Shown here: piece by piece, positions 1 through 8,877 of the stretch
How positions within the stretch are numbered: the first letter of the stretch is position 1
Layout of the letters: each line of letters opens with the position of its first letter
Assembly (NCBI GenBank): GCA_039027435.1
Contig: JBCCKF010000007.1
Location: forward strand, 124,001 to 188,000
Length of the DNA stretch: 64,000 nucleotides
Source of the DNA: CALBPI01 sp039027435
Lineage (GTDB): Bacteria > Pseudomonadota > Gammaproteobacteria > Steroidobacterales > Woeseiaceae
Direction: 5' to 3'
The notes under the pieces: model-generated
The model's database searches: none
Told to the model about the DNA's origin: nothing
Seen by the model: only the letters and a program-made list of their open reading frames with translations
Position numbers and translations under genes: made by a program

Positions 1-1056
1 TGGATACATCTGATTGTACTCGCGACGTTGCTACTATCGGCAACCGGTTGCGGATCAACGACGACCCGTAAGCAGCAACCCACATTCCCCGACCGTATCG
101 AAGGGTCGGCTCCGGTAGGCATACATGTTGTGACGGTGGAATTCTCTGACCGAATCCGGGTTAGCGCGTCACAACGACAGGGGGATGAATTCATCGGCGC
201 CTTGTTCGGCGGCTTGGCTGGCGCCGTCGTTGTGTCGATTGTTCAGAATGCAAACAACGACCAGAATGAGACCGTCGCCGGGATTGCAGAACAAATTCTT
301 AGCGACCGATTTGCGTCGTTCGATTTCGACGCTTACATCGCGTCGTTTCACGGAGCCCTGAACGCTGGCGAGCAGTGGAGCATAACGGGACGCACGAACG
401 GCGTAAGTTTGGAGAATGTACGAACAGCCGTCGAAGCCGCGTTGTCGACGACCGATACCGACTACGTCGTTGTGCTTTCGGGAGACCTTGTCCTTGGCGA
501 GGCATTGGAGCAACTTCAGGTTGGCATCGCCCAGTCCGCGTATTCGAAGTCGGCTGAAGAAGATGAAGCCGGCAATCTGATACCCACTCTTGAGCGACGC
601 TTGGTCGTCTATACGCGAAAGCGACCGCTAGAGTTCCGGCGAATGACGGATGAAGATCGGGCGGAGTTGTCTGCAGTCGTTCGGCGTGAAACTGAAGCGT
701 TGCTGCAGGATGATTCTGCCAACCGAGTCCGTGTTGCACTAAGAGGGCAAAAGCAGCTACGTGAGCTTGAGGAAGCACGGATGATTCCGCTTATGAAAGC
801 TTTCGAGGAGAGCTGGACTGTCGAGTTGCTTGACACTGTCCTGACGGAAGCCACACCGGTCATGCAGGCCATGCTGGAATTCGATTGGGGTGAGAATCGC
901 ACACTGAACTTCCCCAACACTCGGACGCCCAAATTCTCTGTCGAAATCGATGGTAAGCGACGTGTCAGAGAGGGCGTCAAGCTAGGCAGTGTCGACGATT
1001 ACACGATCCTGGTTGAACGGCGTAGTGACTATGCGGCGATTCCGAAGCGGCGGTAG
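1..1056 (+). CDS. Partial lipoprotein of unknown function (5' end outside window)
   Basis: The reading frame is open from base 1, and the first codons encode a hydrophobic stretch running into a lipobox that ends SATGC. This is therefore probably a lipoprotein whose start lies just upstream of the window; the first in-window start candidate is TTG at 28, which would leave almost no signal peptide. About 60 residues into the mature part is a Gly/Ala-rich segment (GALFGGLAGA) that could insert in a membrane like a glycine zipper. The rest is mixed alpha/beta with a charged middle. I do not recognise the family. It ends 43 bases before the stop of a convergent gene. Confidence 0.6.
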   Translation, partial: WIHLIVLATLLLSATGCGSTTTRKQQPTFPDRIEGSAPVGIHVVTVEFSDRIRVSASQRQGDEFIGALFGGLAGAVVVSIVQNANNDQNETVAGIAEQILSDRFASFDFDAYIASFHGALNAGEQWSITGRTNGVSLENVRTAVEAALSTTDTDYVVVLSGDLVLGEALEQLQVGIAQSAYSKSAEEDEAGNLIPTLERRLVVYTRKRPLEFRRMTDEDRAELSAVVRRETEALLQDDSANRVRVALRGQKQLRELEEARMIPLMKAFEESWTVELLDTVLTEATPVMQAMLEFDWGENRTLNFPNTRTPKFSVEIDGKRRVREGVKLGSVDDYTILVERRSDYAAIPKRR

Positions 1057-1099
1057 CAAGCGGATTGAGTCAACCCGTCACGCGAACCTGACGTCCTGC

Positions 1100-3859
1100 T
1101 CAGCCCATCGCCAACAGCTTTTTCCCAAACCTGGCGAGCTTCCCGCTGCCGGTGACGCAACTGAGGAATTCGATGGCTAGCTCGTCGGTAAGCGGCGAGT
1201 CGAGCGCCACCGAGAGTTCATAAAGCAGCTCCACCAAACCACCTAAGTCTCTTGCCGGCTTCTTTGGATCGTGACGCAAACTACCCGCAATCACGTCCCG
1301 AATTACAGCCTTGTGTTTTCTGGAGCATGAGCTGATCTCCGAAAACGATTTGGTCCAACGACGGGGCGGCGGAACTCTGCTTGGCAAATAGGTTTCCATA
1401 GCCTTTCGAAGGCCTTCGATATCCAGCCTATCCTCAGCGATGGTCACGATCGCCGCGTCCATGGCGACACTTCTTATCGCCGTGTCCTTGCTAGCGAGCC
1501 CAAGCAATAACAGTCCCGCCCCTGCTGTACCCACATCAACATGCTGGCGCAACATCGGCTCAAAAAAACCACAGCACGGATTGTTGGCAAGCGGCTGATC
1601 AGTCACGTCACAGTGTATGCCATTAGCGAAAAAAGGCTCCTGATGGAGCGGCCAAACCGTAGATGTCCAACGAATCATATTGATGCTACCGCCGCAGACA
1701 CCTATAAAGCGGAGACTGCGTGAATCTGAGAGATGAAATAGCGTCGTCAAGAACGACATAGGTACGTCCGCTTCCACCTTTGGTTCTACAAATACACTGG
1801 GAAAGCCCCAGTTGTAGTGCTCCGAGAAACCAACGTTGAATCGGGCAACGGTACCTGCATCGGGTAAACCGCGCCCAAAGCATTTCTTGATTTCAGAGTG
1901 ATCGGTGTAGGGCTGTCGTGCGGCCCAGGCAGCAATCCATAATCCGTCGGTCTTACCCAGCTCGGATTCGCCGCCAAGTGCAAAAGCGAGTGCACGTTCG
2001 AATTCATCCTGCGGATCAAGGGACTCAAGTGCGTCACTGCGGTCGTCGGGGGACAGGCGCAGTAATGCGAGTGCCGCGTCTACAATATCGTGTTTCGCAC
2101 CTTCCGCTTTGTAGCCCCGGTGCCTCGCGATTATTGCTTCTGCTGAGACGAAGCCGCGACTGTCGGTCGGTGCGCTCAGCAGTGGGAGTCGAAAGCCACC
2201 ATTGATTCGCTCGAGCAAATAGTGAGTTCTCACATAGAAGACTATCTGAAATGAACGCTCGGGTTGTTCCTTGTCATGCAAGGGAAAGTAGCTTGCTCGC
2301 TCGGCATTTATTGCTCTCTCGGACTCAGTCGTTATTTGACCGGTTGTTAGTCCGAGCGCAAGTCTCGCGAGTTGGAATCGGATCTCATCCGGAGTCTGAT
2401 CATTGATCAACTTCTCCGCGCGTTTCTTGAGCGGACCGATTCGCTTGTCGAAATCTTCAGACCTCGCTGCCCCGTGTCGTGCAACACCATCCACGAGGCG
2501 CTCCACATCTAACGGATCACTCGGGTCCTCAAGTAAACGCAGCCACTCCCTAAGCAGCTCATCAAACGAGTTGATTGGCTCGATTGTCGTTACGCTTGCC
2601 TCTGCCGCCATGTCGAGCTCTTCGACTTCGTGTCGCACGAGTGAAACGCTCGCGATCTTGCTGGCGTAGTCTCGCAGCGATGGTGCAATCGCATCGGCAT
2701 ACTCCGAAACTGCGGATCTAATTTCGGGAATCGCGCTGCCACCGAGTGTCTCTATCAGATTAAGCGCTTGATGCTGGACATCGGTTGCTTCGTGAATCAA
2801 CGCCACCGGAACCACACGACATAGACTCGGCACTAAGTCCGGACTCCGCTTTGCGGCTTGAGCGATAAGCTTTAGCGAGAGCTTGACCGTCCCCTTCGCT
2901 CTTGCTTGCAAAGCCGGTTGGATCGACGCCGCTAGCTCGTCGGCCGGTAGCCGGTTTGCCTTCGCAAGCTTTTGAACTCTCTTGAGTGCGAACGAGACGG
3001 TTGGAGGAATGGAACTACCGAGCAGTCGAAGATACCGTCCACGGCGTGCTTCCATTTCGTTATGTGTAGGTGAAAGCGCATCGTGAAATCGCGAGAACCA
3101 ACCTGCACGGAACTGAGCGAAATCTCGATCGAGCGCATCCAAACTTGCGTCCAGTAATCGATCACGACCGATAGTGTTGTCTTCACTCAATTCAATCAGC
3201 GTGTGGGTCCAGCTGCAGGACTTGCGCACACCCACATACTTTTCAAAAGCGGTCAGACTGAGATCTCCGTTGCCTTCCACTTCGAACAAGCGCCAGATGT
3301 CTTCATCGCGAATATCCGGAACGCTGCGGATTCGCTTGGCGAGGGTATCCCCCGATGCTTGCATCGGCGAGATCGTAGCCCTGGCGGGCGGCAGACCATC
3401 GATCATGCCCATGATGTAGCCGTCACTCTTGGGCTTTTGACAGACGCCGGCCTCCATGAGCGTCCGCACTTGCTGGTACATGCGCGGATTGTCGTCTATC
3501 AGAGTTTCCACCCACTGATCAATCCAAGCGGGTCGTCTGTCCCGCATCACACTAGCTAGCCTTAGGCCATCAGGAACTACTCTCCATCCGAGTTTCTTGA
3601 GTTCGCTAGGTGCGGCGGTCCCAAGCGCCAGAATCCTTGCACACTCTAGCTGTCGATCGAGTAAAGCTCGATCTGCCGGACTGGTTGAAAGAAGCTGATC
3701 AAACCAAGTCCTATCCTTCTTTCTGTAGGTTCGAATTGCTTGATGCGACAGCTTCCTTCTCTCTGTCTCATCAAGCGATTTCAAGAACGACAAGCAAGCG
3801 GAATGTGCACCTTGCTCCACCAGATATAGGATTTCTTGCTCGTCATCGATATCGGTCAC
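1100..3859 (-). CDS. Large helical-repeat protein, DUF6493-like, partner of SWIM protein
   Basis: A 919-residue soluble protein with no signal peptide or membrane segment. It is built largely of amphipathic helices of HEAT-like character, including a Lys/Ala-rich run of repeats at about residues 270-400. Length, composition and position beside a SWIM zinc-finger gene fit the large DUF6493-type proteins. That family name is from memory and needs a profile search. Its ATG lies inside the last codons of the upstream SWIM gene (4-base ATGA overlap), so the two are translationally coupled and probably act together. In related modules SWIM proteins travel with MoxR-type ATPases and VWA proteins; neither is present here. 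Biochemical role unknown. Confidence 0.7.
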   Translation of the reverse strand: MTDIDDEQEILYLVEQGAHSACLSFLKSLDETERRKLSHQAIRTYRKKDRTWFDQLLSTSPADRALLDRQLECARILALGTAAPSELKKLGWRVVPDGLRLASVMRDRRPAWIDQWVETLIDDNPRMYQQVRTLMEAGVCQKPKSDGYIMGMIDGLPPARATISPMQASGDTLAKRIRSVPDIRDEDIWRLFEVEGNGDLSLTAFEKYVGVRKSCSWTHTLIELSEDNTIGRDRLLDASLDALDRDFAQFRAGWFSRFHDALSPTHNEMEARRGRYLRLLGSSIPPTVSFALKRVQKLAKANRLPADELAASIQPALQARAKGTVKLSLKLIAQAAKRSPDLVPSLCRVVPVALIHEATDVQHQALNLIETLGGSAIPEIRSAVSEYADAIAPSLRDYASKIASVSLVRHEVEELDMAAEASVTTIEPINSFDELLREWLRLLEDPSDPLDVERLVDGVARHGAARSEDFDKRIGPLKKRAEKLINDQTPDEIRFQLARLALGLTTGQITTESERAINAERASYFPLHDKEQPERSFQIVFYVRTHYLLERINGGFRLPLLSAPTDSRGFVSAEAIIARHRGYKAEGAKHDIVDAALALLRLSPDDRSDALESLDPQDEFERALAFALGGESELGKTDGLWIAAWAARQPYTDHSEIKKCFGRGLPDAGTVARFNVGFSEHYNWGFPSVFVEPKVEADVPMSFLTTLFHLSDSRSLRFIGVCGGSINMIRWTSTVWPLHQEPFFANGIHCDVTDQPLANNPCCGFFEPMLRQHVDVGTAGAGLLLLGLASKDTAIRSVAMDAAIVTIAEDRLDIEGLRKAMETYLPSRVPPPRRWTKSFSEISSCSRKHKAVIRDVIAGSLRHDPKKPARDLGGLVELLYELSVALDSPLTDELAIEFLSCVTGSGKLARFGKKLLAMG

Positions 3860-5202
3860 GCAGCACTATCCATTCGCATTTGCGTAGCCAAGATATGCTT
3901 GCAAGGCCCGCGCTCGCCTTGGTGCTTTGCATACCATGGGCAGGTGCAAGTGAAACCGTCTTGAGTCACAGTGACTCTGTGGATCACGCCACTACTGTGC
4001 ACATCAGCAGCATGTCCTTGGGGAGTCTGCTCGATCGCAACTGCGCCGCTCTCGAGTAGTGCACGCGCGCTCTTCAATCGCGGATTGAGCCGCTCGATCA
4101 AGCTGAGATCAAAGGGCAGTTCTCTGTGGAAGTACGCCTCAGCGACCAGGTCGAACCCAACTAACCCTTGCGCGGCCAGGACGCTCAATGCGTGGGCGAC
4201 AGTGTCTGTGTTTTGACGGGTTACACTTGCGATGTGTAATGGATCGATTGCGGCCTGCCATGCCAGCTGCGCTCGCACTTCGGCCAAGACCCGTTGATCG
4301 ATATCAACGAGTTGTGACAACACTTGTCCGTCGCCGGAGAAACCCCTCCAGGGTTCAGCATTGAGCACCAGCAATAAGCGTTGGTCGCCATAGTCCAGCA
4401 CCCACGCTGAACTACGATGCTGCTCGTTGAACCATATCTGCAGATGATCAGCGTCAACAGCGAGCGCTTCGAGCGCACGTAGTCTCTGCGTGCCTCTTAT
4501 CATCACGCCGTTTTGGGTTGCGCGCGTTGAGAGCCTGACACCGCTCGCCGTTTTAATCAGCCACTGCTCGTGATCCGCCTTTGCCCGTGGCAGCGCGCGC
4601 AAGAATTGCTGCGCTTGAACTTTGGAGAGTGTGATCGCCTTTCTCATACCTCGGAGGTGCGACTGCACTTCCGTGAAACCTTTGATCCAACGAGTCGGTA
4701 ACGGCACCTTGCGTTCGACGACGGTTGACGTGTCGTTTTGTAGCGCTACCGACTCTTGATCGACCATCAATCGCAGCGACGTGTCGGAACGAACTTTCGC
4801 GAGTGCGGCACGCATGTCGGCTTGAAAATCTACGTTCGTAGTACCCGGACTCAAATGATTGACGCTATAGCTGTAGGGACTCATGTCATGTCGTACGTAA
4901 GTGCTACAGCACGCCGAAAATCCCTCGAAGCGAATTTGATCTCTCGCAATGGTGACGACTGGGTCCGATTCACGAATCAATCGCGCCACCATACTCGGCG
5001 GTGTGTAGAAACGGGTGCCCACAATCCCAGAAATTGCCCTCAGGTTGCGGGCGGTGATCGACGGACGCAACAAGTCTCCTTCGAAGAAACGAACGTCTCG
5101 ATCACCATTGAGCTCCGCGGCTAGGTGCAAACGCGATGTGTTGGCATCGGTTTCAATTCGCGAGGGGTACGAGTAGCGATACTTGTGATCTATAGCGGCC
5201 AC
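3856..5202 (-). CDS. SWIM zinc-finger family protein
   Basis: 448 residues. The C-terminus carries a complete SWIM motif: Cys-Thr-Cys, then 13 residues later Cys-Lys-His, at about residues 424-442. This CxCx(n)CxH pattern binds zinc and is known to mediate DNA or protein contacts. Upstream, at about residues 325-385, is a segment resembling a winged helix. No signal peptide is seen. The gene follows a secreted-protein gene by 19 bases and overlaps the next gene by 4 bases, so a cotranscribed unit is likely. The family is seen in bacterial conflict or stress modules with MoxR/VWA partners; the specific function here is unknown. Confidence 0.85.
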   Translation of the reverse strand: MAAIDHKYRYSYPSRIETDANTSRLHLAAELNGDRDVRFFEGDLLRPSITARNLRAISGIVGTRFYTPPSMVARLIRESDPVVTIARDQIRFEGFSACCSTYVRHDMSPYSYSVNHLSPGTTNVDFQADMRAALAKVRSDTSLRLMVDQESVALQNDTSTVVERKVPLPTRWIKGFTEVQSHLRGMRKAITLSKVQAQQFLRALPRAKADHEQWLIKTASGVRLSTRATQNGVMIRGTQRLRALEALAVDADHLQIWFNEQHRSSAWVLDYGDQRLLLVLNAEPWRGFSGDGQVLSQLVDIDQRVLAEVRAQLAWQAAIDPLHIASVTRQNTDTVAHALSVLAAQGLVGFDLVAEAYFHRELPFDLSLIERLNPRLKSARALLESGAVAIEQTPQGHAADVHSSGVIHRVTVTQDGFTCTCPWYAKHQGERGPCKHILATQMRMDSAA

Positions 5203-5221
5203 GCTGAGGTCTTCAAATTGT

Positions 5222-6064
5222 TCAGAGGCACTCGCCCATCACTGCTGAGTACGTCTCCTTACCCCAATCGGTAAAGTGATCCATTCGGGGTAGTTCTTTG
5301 TCCTTGAAGTAATTACATATCGCTTGCGCAAAATCATAACCTGCGTTAGAGAGAATCTTGGCCATCATCCGTCCTGCTTGTCCATCCAGGTTTTCGTTGA
5401 ATAGCAGTGCGATTTGTTGATCCCTTAGCACCTTTTTTTCGGCATCGGTCAGTCCTTTGAGAAAGTATTCAAGCACCTCAGGGTGGCCGCGGACGAGCGT
5501 TGCACTGATCCAATGTTCTCGCAGCTCGGTAGATGCTGAGTCGATCAGTTGGGGATGGCGCTCAAGCGTACCCAACAAGATCAGGACGGGCTGCTGAAGA
5601 ATGTACTCCATCGCTTGTATCACCCGCTCAGTCGAGACGAAACCTGAGTCAAGCAGCATCCAATATCCCTCATAGTTACCTGCGCTTAGTGCCACCCTGA
5701 GGAACACGTTTTTGTTGTCTTCGCTCAGATCGCTCAGGTCCAGGCCATGCTCTGCCAAAGCCGCCCCAATCATCCCGTGATTTCGCGTGCTAAAGAAACT
5801 GACAAGCAACCCGTTACTCCATTGATCTCCTGGCACCCGTCGGATCAGACTAAGCACCAATTCATTAGGCAGCGAAGCATTAGCCGTTCTGATAACCAGC
5901 TCGAGTTCCGTCTCCGATCCGTTTTCTAAACAGAGATACAAATTTGGTCCGTCGGGCATCGTCGCGTACTCGAGCTCTTGTACTACAGCTCTGCATGGGG
6001 GACTGACAGCGAACACAGACGATACGGCTGGAACGAGCGAAGCGATGACAAGTGGCATAATCAT
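5222..6064 (-). CDS. Secreted helical protein of unknown function
   Basis: I place the start at the ATG at 6064, not at the longer frame opening at 6124, because that extension would run into the end of the AraC gene. From 6064 the protein begins directly with a signal peptide (MIMPLVIASL..., cleavage near SVFAVS), and GAGG lies about 12 bases upstream. The mature protein of about 255 residues is mostly helical. Repeating units of about 35 residues recall ankyrin-type packing, but I cannot assign a family. It lies 23 bases after the AraC gene and 19 bases before the SWIM gene, so it may belong to that operon even though it appears to be exported. Confidence 0.7.
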   Translation of the reverse strand: MIMPLVIASLVPAVSSVFAVSPPCRAVVQELEYATMPDGPNLYLCLENGSETELELVIRTANASLPNELVLSLIRRVPGDQWSNGLLVSFFSTRNHGMIGAALAEHGLDLSDLSEDNKNVFLRVALSAGNYEGYWMLLDSGFVSTERVIQAMEYILQQPVLILLGTLERHPQLIDSASTELREHWISATLVRGHPEVLEYFLKGLTDAEKKVLRDQQIALLFNENLDGQAGRMMAKILSNAGYDFAQAICNYFKDKELPRMDHFTDWGKETYSAVMGECL

Positions 6065-6087
6065 ACTGCTAGCGTACCTCAGACCAC

Positions 6088-7089
6088 TTACCCGTTGTCG
6101 CCGACATACTCCATCGGCGTGCACCGCTCACTCTTGCGAAACGCACGTCGGAAGTTAGCCGGGTCTTGATAACCCAACACCGACGCGATCGCCTCCACAC
6201 TGAGATCGGACTCTCGAAGGTACAACTTCGCACGACGTATCAGCGCTTTCGTCTTCAACTGTCGGAAACTCGTACTCTCCGCTTTCAGATGCCGGTTCAA
6301 CGTACGCATCGACACGCGCAACTTGTTGGCGACCTCCGCTAGATCCGGCAACGGCGCATCGCTGGTTCTCAACAGTATCGCCACGTGGTGTGTGTAGGGA
6401 GCCGCTTCGGTTCGGCTGCGTTCATTCAAAATCCGAGTGAGATTGATCTGTGCCTGCTGCCACAGCTCCGCGTGATAGAACGGCGACGGTTGGTCAAGCC
6501 AGCGTTGCGGGATATCCACTTCGTTCGCCTGTGCATCGAACACGATCTGTCCATGCAGTGACTCGGCATAGGTCGCGGCATTCGCGGGAGCCGGCATTGC
6601 AAAGCGATAGCGCACGTCACGAACCGGTTCACCGAACAGCGTTTCCATGTACTGCTGCACCAGCATCATGGCCGTTTCGGTGTGCAGCCGTTCGACGTAA
6701 CCCGTCTCCTGCTCGTAGAGAATGCTGACGGTCAGCCCATCGAGCGTGGAGCGTGCGTCGATGTCGATGTACGAGGCATGCAGTCGCGTGAAACTCTCGA
6801 GCAGCTGCAGACCATCGCGCAGGCACGGGGCGACCGAGATGCCCGCCCCAACAGCGCCCATGGCAAACATGTGCATCTTGCGCCCGAGCAAGAAGCCGAG
6901 TTCGGCGTCGTTGAGCAGCTGATCGCCGGTTTGCAGGATGTGCAGGAAGTCCGCCAATGGGATATCGCCACCCGACAACAGCTCTGCCTGGCTCACCGCT
7001 GTGCCCTCGAACAACGGCGACGAGTCGATACCTCGCTGTTCGAACTCCCGAAGGATCAGTCGCGCGTAGATCGGGCTAATGGTGTCCAT
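6088..7089 (-). CDS. AraC-family transcriptional regulator
   Basis: 333 residues. The C-terminal 90 residues form the two helix-turn-helix units of AraC/XylS proteins, ending in the typical stretch LGYQDPANFRRAFRKSERCTPMEY (given in pieces: LGYQDPANFRRAFRK, then TPMEY). The first 200 residues match the arabinose-binding-like effector domain of the OruR/ArgR-type subgroup. The gene is divergent from the desaturase gene, with 118 bases between start codons, which is the usual layout for local control. On its own strand it leads into the secreted protein, SWIM and DUF6493-like genes, so it may regulate either side. The effector is unknown. Confidence 0.9.
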   Translation of the reverse strand: MDTISPIYARLILREFEQRGIDSSPLFEGTAVSQAELLSGGDIPLADFLHILQTGDQLLNDAELGFLLGRKMHMFAMGAVGAGISVAPCLRDGLQLLESFTRLHASYIDIDARSTLDGLTVSILYEQETGYVERLHTETAMMLVQQYMETLFGEPVRDVRYRFAMPAPANAATYAESLHGQIVFDAQANEVDIPQRWLDQPSPFYHAELWQQAQINLTRILNERSRTEAAPYTHHVAILLRTSDAPLPDLAEVANKLRVSMRTLNRHLKAESTSFRQLKTKALIRRAKLYLRESDLSVEAIASVLGYQDPANFRRAFRKSERCTPMEYVGDNG

Positions 7090-7207
7090 AACCGCAAATT
7101 ACATCACTTTGGCGATAAATGACACTCGATCGGCGTGTTCTGCAATCCCGCGCTGGCATTCGCCCGCCCATAGTGGAAACCGTCAAACCTCGGCGGGGAG
7201 CGCTGCA

Positions 7208-8092
7208 ATGAACACGATGGATCAGCTGGATCGGCAAGCGAATGTCAGTGCACGAAAATATATGGGACGTGTGGCGTGGCCGACGGTGGCACTGGGTCTA
7301 GTACTCGCGATCACCTATCTTGGTGCGATTGCCCTGACGCTCGCCGGCGCACTCGCGCTGTGGATTGCCGTTCCTGTTGTAGCAGTGCTCACCTACCACA
7401 GCTATACGATCCTGCACGATGCGGTGCACGGCGCCATTGGCGGTAGCAACAAGTCATACCGCTGGCTGAACCGGGCGATGGGGTACCTCGCTGCGTGGAT
7501 CACGATGATTCCGTTTACGGCGCACCGTCATGAGCATGTCGCACACCATCGCTATGCGAACGATCCGGCGCGCGACCCCGACTATCACATGGGCGGCATG
7601 ACCGATTCGTGGCTCGCGCCGCTGCGTATCAGTCTGCAGTCATGGTTCAGTCAGTTCACCTACTACGCGAAGGACGTGTGGCGTGATGCCTCTCCCCGGC
7701 AGAACGCGATTCTGTGTATTGAAGTGGCGGCGGCATTGTTGCCGCGACTCGCGGTGATCCTGAGTGGTTTCTGGGTCCAGGGTCTGGCGCTGTTCGTGCT
7801 CGCTTGGATGATCGGCGCGATGATTCTGATCTATCTCTTTGCCTACCTCGTTCACCGACCACACGATCAGATCGGCCGCTATGTCGATACCGCCACGATC
7901 CTGCCGCCTGCGTCCGAGCCATTACGATCGGCGGTCAACTGGTTCTGGCTGTTCCAGAACTACCACACCATCCATCACCTGTTCCCACGAGTGCCGTTCT
8001 ATCAATACGCCAAGCTCTATGACGAGATCGAGCATGTGCTGGAGGCAAAGGGCGCTCCGGTTTACAAGGTGGGAGCGAGAGGATTGGCGTAA
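7208..8092 (+). CDS. Membrane fatty-acid desaturase family protein
   Basis: 294 residues from the ATG at 7208, chosen because GGGGAG lies 7 bases upstream; the longer frame from 7079 would overlap the AraC promoter region. Three histidine boxes of the di-iron membrane desaturase/hydroxylase superfamily are complete: HDAVH at residues 70-74, H110xxH113H114, and HTIHH near residue 255. Pairs of hydrophobic segments lie between them. The HDAVHG box also resembles carotenoid ketolases, so the substrate may be a carotenoid or another lipid and not a phospholipid acyl chain. It is followed 95 bases later by an SDR and a flavin amine oxidase, which suggests a small lipid-modification pathway. Confidence 0.85.
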   Translation: MNTMDQLDRQANVSARKYMGRVAWPTVALGLVLAITYLGAIALTLAGALALWIAVPVVAVLTYHSYTILHDAVHGAIGGSNKSYRWLNRAMGYLAAWITMIPFTAHRHEHVAHHRYANDPARDPDYHMGGMTDSWLAPLRISLQSWFSQFTYYAKDVWRDASPRQNAILCIEVAAALLPRLAVILSGFWVQGLALFVLAWMIGAMILIYLFAYLVHRPHDQIGRYVDTATILPPASEPLRSAVNWFWLFQNYHTIHHLFPRVPFYQYAKLYDEIEHVLEAKGAPVYKVGARGLA

Positions 8093-8187
8093 TCCAACAC
8101 CGCATCATCGGAACCCGTTGGCCTAGAGTAATTGAAGCCGCCTGATACCATGCGTCATCTGTTTTAGAGACTTACCGGAGACGCTCG

Positions 8188-8877
8188 TTGGTTGATCAAA
8201 ACAAGCCACTCGCACTCATCGCTGGCGCAGGCCCGGGGCTCGGACAATCATTGATGCACCGGTTTGCATCCGGTGGTTTTAACGTCATCGGGTTCACGCG
8301 ATCGGCCAAAACTCTGGATGGCGGTTTGTCAGTCCAATCACTCGATCTGACCGATCCACAAGCAGTCAACGACACTGTTGGAAACATCATCGTTGAACAC
8401 GGTGCGCCCAAAGTCGTGATTCACAACCCCGCCAAATTGGTCATCGAGGCATTTACAGATACCACCGTGCAAGACTATGAGAGCACGTGGCGAACCATGG
8501 CGCTGTCGGCAGCGATTCTAGGTCAGACCGTGCTGATGCCGATGGTCCGAGCAGGCGGGGGGTCGTTCCTTGTGTCGGGAGCGACCGCGAGCCTTCGAGG
8601 TGGCGCGAAGTTCTCTGCATTCGCTTCGGCCAAGTTCGCATTGAGAGGGCTCACCCAGTCTATTGCCCGTGAATTCCAGAGCAGTGGCATCCACGTAGCT
8701 CACATCATCCTGGACGGAATCATTGACTCGCCACAAAGCCGCGATCTTCACTCATTGGACCCTAGCAAAATGATGTCGCCTGCCGACATTGCAGAAGTGT
8801 ACTGGCAGACCGCACACCAGCCAGCCTCCACCTGGAGCCATGAAATCGACCTGCGACCGCGCAGCGAAGCGTTTTGA
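8188..8877 (+). CDS. SDR-family protein with Phe in place of catalytic Tyr
   Basis: 229 residues. It starts at a TTG with GGAG 7 bases upstream; no better start exists. The Rossmann glycine motif reads GAGPGLG. The catalytic YxxxK appears as FASAK, so Lys is kept and Tyr is replaced by Phe. The sequence around it and the following GIHVAH strand match the SDR_c10-type subgroup, in which this replacement is the rule. The substitution is therefore probably a subfamily property and not decay. Classical dehydrogenase chemistry is unlikely. Its stop overlaps the start of the flavin oxidase gene (TGATG), so the two are coupled. Confidence 0.85.
   Translation: MVDQNKPLALIAGAGPGLGQSLMHRFASGGFNVIGFTRSAKTLDGGLSVQSLDLTDPQAVNDTVGNIIVEHGAPKVVIHNPAKLVIEAFTDTTVQDYESTWRTMALSAAILGQTVLMPMVRAGGGSFLVSGATASLRGGAKFSAFASAKFALRGLTQSIAREFQSSGIHVAHIILDGIIDSPQSRDLHSLDPSKMMSPADIAEVYWQTAHQPASTWSHEIDLRPRSEAF

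Noticed and set aside
8188..8877. SDR as a decayed pseudogene because the catalytic Tyr is missing
   Set aside because: The Phe replacement is characteristic of a known SDR subgroup and the rest of the protein is intact.
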